A DNA stretch of 64,000 bases from Planctomycetota bacterium (GTDB lineage Bacteria > Planctomycetota > MHYJ01 > JACQXL01 > JACRIJ01), in the NCBI GenBank assembly GCA_016220095.1, contig JACRIJ010000018.1, positions 1-64,000 of the forward strand, read 5' to 3'. Positions 59,101 through 64,000 of this stretch are shown here, in pieces. The position numbers were made by a program, and so were the translations under genes. Within the stretch, counting starts at the first letter, position 1; each line of letters opens with the position of its first letter. The notes below the pieces were generated by a model. It had not been told where the DNA came from. It ran no database searches and was given only the letters and a program-made list of their open reading frames with translations.

Positions 59101-60052
59101 CCCATGTCTGAGACGAGGCTATCCCCGAAACCCTTCCTCCGAAAAGCAGTATTCTTTTTGCGGAACTATCATAAGCGAACGCCGGCGCTTCTGTTGCCGA
59201 CGGTTTTGTTATGGCGTTAACCTCTGTCCATGCATTTGCTGTATAACTGTAACTCCATGTCTCATCGGAAGCGCCTGAGGAATCAACACCGCCGAAAAGC
59301 ACGATTTCATCATTATTGCCTGTTACAAAGCCGAAATCGCGCCTTGCCGAAGGCGATAATGAGGGCGACATCTGCACCCAGCTGACTTCAGCAATATCAA
59401 AATACCATGTATCATCCAACATAGTTGCGCCGTCAGAAGTGCCGCCAAACAAAATCAAAACATCCTGAGTCGCGATATATGACATGCCATGTCCGTACCT
59501 CGCGGAAGGCGAAGCCGAGGAAAGAAGCTGTGTCCAGGTGTTTTCAGTTATATTATACACCCACGTATCGTCAAGCGCCTGGCCCGCGATGTCAATCCCG
59601 CCGAAAATAAATATGCCGTTCATAAGAGATGAGTATGCCATGCCGAACCTTGACCTTGCGGATGGACGCGTTGCGGGATTTGTTACAACGCTCCATTCGT
59701 CAATGAAAGGATCATATTTGAATATCTCATCCAAAAAAGCCGCGTCGGTCTCGCCGCCAATCATGATAATCACGTCATCATAAGTATCGTATATCATTCC
59801 GTGCCGGCGCCTCGCGGACGGTACGGTAAAAGGTGAAAGTTCCGCCCATACGTTTGATGGGGATGAACTCAGGGTGATGTCTCCGGCTGAAAGGGCGGAA
59901 TTAAGCTCCGGTGGCACCGTTCCCAGCTCAAAATCAGCCTGTTCGGTCTGCGTCCATACGTCGGCGGAAAGTCCCGCGTTGAATCCGGCCGTGAAAACCA
60001 CTACCACGCAGAACAATGCATATATAATTCTTTTTCTGCTAATACTGCACAT
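56168..60052 (-). CDS. large secreted protein: Kelch repeats, FG-GAP-like GDGDNDG repeats, fibronectin-III-like modules, short GCFI tail
   Basis: Repeated SARRRHGMIYDTYDDVIIMIGGETD..DEIFKYD; repeated VTVGDGDNDGNNEVFA; FnIII PVPLTPANGETVTSSVHINWQAS; TAG stop; start probably Met at 60052 (signal peptide). Confidence 0.85.
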   Translation of the reverse strand: MCSISRKRIIYALFCVVVVFTAGFNAGLSADVWTQTEQADFELGTVPPELNSALSAGDITLSSSPSNVWAELSPFTVPSARRRHGMIYDTYDDVIIMIGGETDAAFLDEIFKYDPFIDEWSVVTNPATRPSARSRFGMAYSSLMNGIFIFGGIDIAGQALDDTWVYNITENTWTQLLSSASPSARYGHGMSYIATQDVLILFGGTSDGATMLDDTWYFDIAEVSWVQMSPSLSPSARRDFGFVTGNNDEIVLFGGVDSSGASDETWSYSYTANAWTEVNAITKPSATEAPAFAYDSSAKRILLFGGRVSGIASSQTWAFNPVDGTWEALTLASAPDARFRHSMVYAAETGVSYVFGGDNGTGLLNDMWKYSLKNYAASGTFVSSSIDAATSVFWTELTWGKTILPGTSITLKVRASDDNETWTDWAALDTLYDSNGCAINLRGRFVQYQAVLSTIMPDVTPFLNSVSLEYTMDPTWKLSSSADFEKGALTGLSAVASPGTLKLSRETVNGIYAVNHTAPVNAYQSKWDGSAWTTAIAASLPDDAESITAGDGDNNGEPEIYAISGNYIYRITYANSEWSSEIIAVFTQPWCVTVGDGNGDGENEVYIADRTDNIDNILQLKWQNSIWYETTVAIQPNGAEWLEVGDCNNDGTDELYAFCTDNKIYQFKWSSTFWAISEVGTGYSSALNSQCFALGDGDNDGDDEVYAITGPAAYTLQKYEWNGAVWLGSAVADLYANGAVTVGDGDNDGNNEVFAGGANPDDLIMFKWTGAVWTVLTVSNSITGTVGELRIADGDNNTVNEIYCIDGSAFLYIVKYTGSTWLTESNNLANAGLYGLDAAGVIDSQTQYTASGQYTSAVFDALSYVSWGNILWEEIVPANTSLTVQTRTGDTLTPDTTWSEWSSPYADTESVITSQYSRYIQFRAVFASSASDATASIYKVAITYTHPPEKPVNELPLDTETVTTTGVYLQASSFSDIDTDEYHGASQWQARLEDGQYTDAGAWNSGADLLNLTNIEIPAGILTSNNVYYWRVRYMDNRGGWSEYSDEIKFRYYPAGETANQAGNPPITPVNWIPLDGSTLLTLTPQLVSSAFSDLDLDDTHTASQWQIRTNYGDYTTSIYDSGITSLDITSITIPSGAIFDGQIYYWHVRYEDNNGVWSEYSTETSFIIDIAYGYDIAAGLPSLPVPLTPANGETVTSSVHINWQASTGNTPITYELQIALDSGFTQLLESETGLGLTEFIFTSLMNNTTYYWRVRSKNPFGTSEWTPVWQFSAPSKGSGGENGCFIKALKMKH

Positions 60053-60117
60053 TAATATAATTATACCCGCTGTTAAATAATAAGTCAAACTTTTTGAATA
60101 AAAAAAATTCAATTTCC

Positions 60118-60147
60118 TTGACAAAATATACATTTTTATGGTAAAAT
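60118..60147 (+). promoter_or_regulatory. sigma-70-like promoter, -10 only 6 nt before ATG (predicted leaderless mRNA)
   Basis: TTGACA-N18-TAAAAT, ATG at 60154. Confidence 0.5.
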
Positions 60148-60153
60148 TAAAGC

Positions 60154-62799
60154 ATGTTGACAAAGAAAAGATTCTGCTTGAAAATTCTGTTAATTGCCTG
60201 TGCCGCGTTTATAGCCGGAACCTTCTTATTTCATAAGGTTGAAGACAGGAAGGCGTACGCGCAGGTTAAAGATAAATGGTACGAATCCAAGGACGTTGAT
60301 TTCAACGACGGCCTTTTCCGCGAAACACTGCTGTCCGGACCGGGCACTGCCGCGGATATCAGGCTCGCGCCTTTCAACCAGTGGTATAATGACTTCTGGG
60401 AATTCCGCAGGGCCGTAATAGTTGACAACAGGCTGAATCCCGATTCCCTGCAGTCATACCAGGTCAGGTTTGAAATACCCTACTGGACCGGAATGAATTC
60501 AAATTTCGCCGACATACGTTTCACCTCTCAGAATGGCGTAACCATACTTGACCACTGGAAAGAACAATTTACCGCGAGTTCCGCGGCGGTCTTCTGGGTA
60601 AACATACCTACCATACCAGAATCGGACCTCTTGAAAGTTTACGTTTACTACGGCAACCTCGGCACTGGCGACACCAGCGACGGCGACAATGTCTTCGTGT
60701 TTTTTGACGATTTTAACGACAATTCCCTGGATGCTACTAAATGGACAATAATCGGCACCGGCGCATCCGAACAGAACGGCCTGATGCAACTGCTTATTAC
60801 AAATGCAACTCAACAGCCAAGCCTTTCCACGGCAATCACAAGGATCATTCCAAGCCAGTTTATCCTTGACAGGCGCGTCAAACTGTTCGCGGCTAACGAG
60901 TTTTTTTACGGCAGTATGCTTATAAGCAGTCTTTCCGGCATACTCGGCACGATAAGATATTCCTATGACTTCAATCCTGCAGACGGAATTTTATATACCA
61001 ACAGGGATAGTTTCTATGTCGCGCGCTCAAGCGATGACTCATCATCACCCCTGTCTCCTTTCTGGAATAATGTTTGGTTTGATGAAACCGTCATTTACAA
61101 CGGCGACACGGGCGATGTGACATACTTCCGCGATAATAACGTCACAAAAGAAACTATTTCGTATGTCATAAATGAAACTGCAAACGACGTCAGGTTCATG
61201 TTCACGCCCCAGGGCTCGGGTGAAGGCCATTTTCATGAAATGGATAACGTACGCATAAGACGTTATACCAAATACGAACCTACCGTTGAAGTGGGCGTGG
61301 AACAGATAGAAAGCATCGGCGCGTACGTAACCAAAGGCACCTATGCGTCAAGCGTTTTTGATACCCTCGCATCGGCAAGCACCATTGATTCCATAACATG
61401 GAACACAACCCTGCCTGCAGGCACCGCCATAACCATGGAAATCCGGGCCTCGGACAATCAATTTGAAGCCGATGATTACCTGGATCCCCCGTGGACGACG
61501 GTAATCAACGGTTCAGACCCGCCCCTCGCAGGAAGATTCATCCAATACAGGGCTACCTTATCCGGCACAGGCGTATTTTCACCGGAATTGGAAGACGTTC
61601 TTGTAAATTACACCATAACATCGCCAATAAGCCCATCTATTATAATCGCGGAAGGCGGCAATATACCCGGGCCTACAAATGAACAGAGCTCCGCAAGCGA
61701 CCTTGAGATGATACAGGTTTCACTTACTGCGGGCGCTTCAGAACCGATTTTAATAAGCAGTGTTGCTTTCACGGCCAGCGGCACCGGCGATGACGTTGTA
61801 GAAATCATACCGGACAGCGTGCGTTTGTACGTTGATAACGATGATAATGGAATACTCAATTCTTCAAGCGACACGCTTCTCGGCACCGGCACATATTCGG
61901 GTGATAACGGCACTATAACATTTAGCGGATTGTCTCTGGTAATAAACCAAAGCGAAGAAACCAATATATTGCTGGTATATAATCTTTCCGGCACCGCGAC
62001 ATTCGGCGATACCTTCATCGCGAATATAATGACGCGCCAGGACATTACAGCAACCGGCGTGATTTCCGAAGAACCGTCAACCATTCTCGGAACCTTCCCG
62101 TTAAATGGCAATGCCAAAACGATTTCCACTTCGGGTTCGTTTTCCGTGGCGCTTGGAGCCGCGACTCCTGAATCGCAGACGGTTTCCAATGACGCCCAGG
62201 GCGTGTCAGTATTGCAATTATCATTCCAGACAGGCAGTGTTGAACCCATAACTGTCTCGGGCTTAAAGATTACGGCAAACGGCACCGGAAATGACGGCCA
62301 GGACATCAAACCGAACGGATGCTGGCTGATATTGGATTCCAACGGCAACGGCGCCGTAGATACTCAGGAATACCAGATAGGATTTAATCAGTCTTTCTCG
62401 GCGGATGACGGTTCGGTCACATTTACCTTAACGGAACAATTACCCATAAACGGCGATGCGAAATGGCTTTTACTCTACACCTATTCCGGAAACGGCACGG
62501 GCGGAGATACATTTGAAGCGTCAATAGTTTCGCCTACGGATATAACGGCAACAGGGGTAAATTCCGCGTCCAGCATCACACCAAGCGGAGCATTCCCTAT
62601 CACAAGCGCGACCATAACACTGTCAAGCCAATTGACCCTGCCTAATCCGTCAGAACCGGCAAGGGTAAAAGGAAGCCAGGCAAATTATTGTATTATTAAA
62701 AATATGTCATGCGACAATAGACTTGCATGGATAACGTTGATGCTGGCTTTTGCATTTATTGGAATAGCGTTAGCATTTAATCGCAGGAACCGGAATTAA
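60154..62799 (+). CDS. surface-exposed DUF2341-like protein with repeated beta-sandwich modules and C-terminal TM anchor
   Basis: WEFRRAVIVDNRLNPDSLQSYQVRFEIPYWTGMNSNFADIRFTSQNGVTILDHWKEQFTASSAAVFWVNIPTIPESDLLKVYVYYGN; C-terminal TM AWITLMLAFAFIGIALAFNRRNRN. Confidence 0.8.
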   Translation: MLTKKRFCLKILLIACAAFIAGTFLFHKVEDRKAYAQVKDKWYESKDVDFNDGLFRETLLSGPGTAADIRLAPFNQWYNDFWEFRRAVIVDNRLNPDSLQSYQVRFEIPYWTGMNSNFADIRFTSQNGVTILDHWKEQFTASSAAVFWVNIPTIPESDLLKVYVYYGNLGTGDTSDGDNVFVFFDDFNDNSLDATKWTIIGTGASEQNGLMQLLITNATQQPSLSTAITRIIPSQFILDRRVKLFAANEFFYGSMLISSLSGILGTIRYSYDFNPADGILYTNRDSFYVARSSDDSSSPLSPFWNNVWFDETVIYNGDTGDVTYFRDNNVTKETISYVINETANDVRFMFTPQGSGEGHFHEMDNVRIRRYTKYEPTVEVGVEQIESIGAYVTKGTYASSVFDTLASASTIDSITWNTTLPAGTAITMEIRASDNQFEADDYLDPPWTTVINGSDPPLAGRFIQYRATLSGTGVFSPELEDVLVNYTITSPISPSIIIAEGGNIPGPTNEQSSASDLEMIQVSLTAGASEPILISSVAFTASGTGDDVVEIIPDSVRLYVDNDDNGILNSSSDTLLGTGTYSGDNGTITFSGLSLVINQSEETNILLVYNLSGTATFGDTFIANIMTRQDITATGVISEEPSTILGTFPLNGNAKTISTSGSFSVALGAATPESQTVSNDAQGVSVLQLSFQTGSVEPITVSGLKITANGTGNDGQDIKPNGCWLILDSNGNGAVDTQEYQIGFNQSFSADDGSVTFTLTEQLPINGDAKWLLLYTYSGNGTGGDTFEASIVSPTDITATGVNSASSITPSGAFPITSATITLSSQLTLPNPSEPARVKGSQANYCIIKNMSCDNRLAWITLMLAFAFIGIALAFNRRNRN

Positions 62800-62919
62800 C
62801 CCATTATCGTCTATCCCCATACTCAATCCTTACACTCAACGTAAAGTTTTAGCAGATTAAAGTGTAAAAATCTTATGTAACCTGCAGACAGTTCATTTTT
62901 AGAGCACGGTTGTCCCGCT

Positions 62920-64000
62920 TCATGAACTTAACTTAGTAATATCGTTGTATTTTTCGCGTCTTGCGGTAATCCGAAATTTTTTATTATCCACAACGGTTTC
63001 CGCCGGTCGCGGCTGGGAATTATAATTGGAGCTCATGGAATACCCGTAAGCGCCCGCGCTGAAAACAACAAGCAAATCGCCTCTCTTCACTGCCGGCATC
63101 TTGCGCTCCTTAGCGAAAAAATCGCCGCTTTCGCAAATCGGACCGACTATATCCGCCGTAAGAAGAGCCCTTCCTTCAGGCGGCTCAGCAGGCGCCTCGC
63201 CGTTAATCTTTGCCGCGTCTCTTGCCGGCCATATCCTGTGAAACGCGCCATACAAGGTCGGCCTTATCAGCGTGTTCATACCCGCATCGCAGATTACAAA
63301 TACCCTCCCGTCTCCGGATTGCTTCGTATAAAGCACCTTCGTCACAAGTATGCCGGCATTGCCTATAATAAACCTGCCCGGCTCAAGAAGGATATGGCAA
63401 TTGCTTTTCTTAAGCATGGGCATGAGCGCGGTTGCAAATTCCTCCACAGGCCGCGCGGTTTTTTCCTTATAGAATATTCCAAAACCGCCGCCTATATTCA
63501 ACAGCTCCATCTGATGGCCCATTGCGCGCAATTTATCCAGCAGGCCGACAACCTTGCCAAGGGCTTCAACATAAGGGGCTACCTCAAGTATCTGCGAACC
63601 TATGTGCATGTGCAGGCCTTTAAGCCGCGCGAATCTGTATGATTTCATGCGGATAGCAAGCTGTTCCGCGCGGATAAGGTCTATTCCGAATTTATTTTCC
63701 TTCTTGCCAGTAGTTATGTAAACATGCGTATGCGGGTCCACATCGGGATTTACGCGCAGGCATATCTGCGCGGTTTTCTTTAATTTTCGGGCTATCCTTT
63801 CAATATTTTCAACTTCTTCCTCGGATTCCGAATTGAAGCATAATATCTTATTCTTAATCGCGTATTCAATCTCATCATCCGTCTTGCCTACCCCGGCGTA
63901 AACTATCCTGTTCGCGGGCGCGCCTGCCTTAAGGGCCCTGAAAAGCTCGCCTCCGGAAACAATATCAAATCCCGCCCCGAATTTGTTAAGCCTTTTAATA
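62920..64000 (-). CDS. lysA: diaminopimelate decarboxylase (5' end beyond window)
   Basis: Frame open to window end; LHMHIGSQI, LNIGGGFGI, LLEPGRFIIGNAGILVTKVLYTK, GPICESGDFFAKER. Confidence 0.93.
   Translation of the reverse strand, partial: IKRLNKFGAGFDIVSGGELFRALKAGAPANRIVYAGVGKTDDEIEYAIKNKILCFNSESEEEVENIERIARKLKKTAQICLRVNPDVDPHTHVYITTGKKENKFGIDLIRAEQLAIRMKSYRFARLKGLHMHIGSQILEVAPYVEALGKVVGLLDKLRAMGHQMELLNIGGGFGIFYKEKTARPVEEFATALMPMLKKSNCHILLEPGRFIIGNAGILVTKVLYTKQSGDGRVFVICDAGMNTLIRPTLYGAFHRIWPARDAAKINGEAPAEPPEGRALLTADIVGPICESGDFFAKERKMPAVKRGDLLVVFSAGAYGYSMSSNYNSQPRPAETVVDNKKFRITARREKYNDITKLSS

Overview
64 kb chromosomal window from an uncultivated-looking, diderm, apparently motile bacterium (PVC/candidate-phylum flavour, but phylum is not decided by this sequence). 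The left half holds housekeeping genes (TonB receptor, ECF sigma/anti-sigma, pyrG, two ABC exporters, archaeal-type thymidylate synthase, TldD/E, selD, prfB, a Ski2-like helicase, cysK, a GAF-PilB ATPase). The middle holds fliM/fliN plus a PqqD/radical-SAM pair, psd-pssA and mqnA. The right half is a minus-strand chemotaxis island (cheX, HD-GYP, HDOD, cheR, cheB, cheY, cheD, cheA, cheW, hemerythrin, four MCPs), then two large surface proteins and a partial lysA. Points worth a second look: (1) a two-CW/MCP gene that reads through TGA, TAG and TAG in one 744-codon frame with no frameshift; the two TAGs sit opposite Gln in paralogues. (2) selD is truncated in the ORF track because it carries an in-frame UGA (Sec) in HGAGUACK, followed by a perfect SECIS-like hairpin with a GGUCC loop. 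(3) prfB uses the classical CUU-UGA +1 frameshift. (4) A family of degenerate, strictly 7-bp-phased intergenic arrays, eight clear copies, all in the same strand orientation, most ending in GAYAACG-TCCTTC and all beside gene ends. (5) Two dispersed palindromic MITE-like families, one copy with 9-bp flanking direct repeats. No tRNA, rRNA, CRISPR or prophage was recognised.
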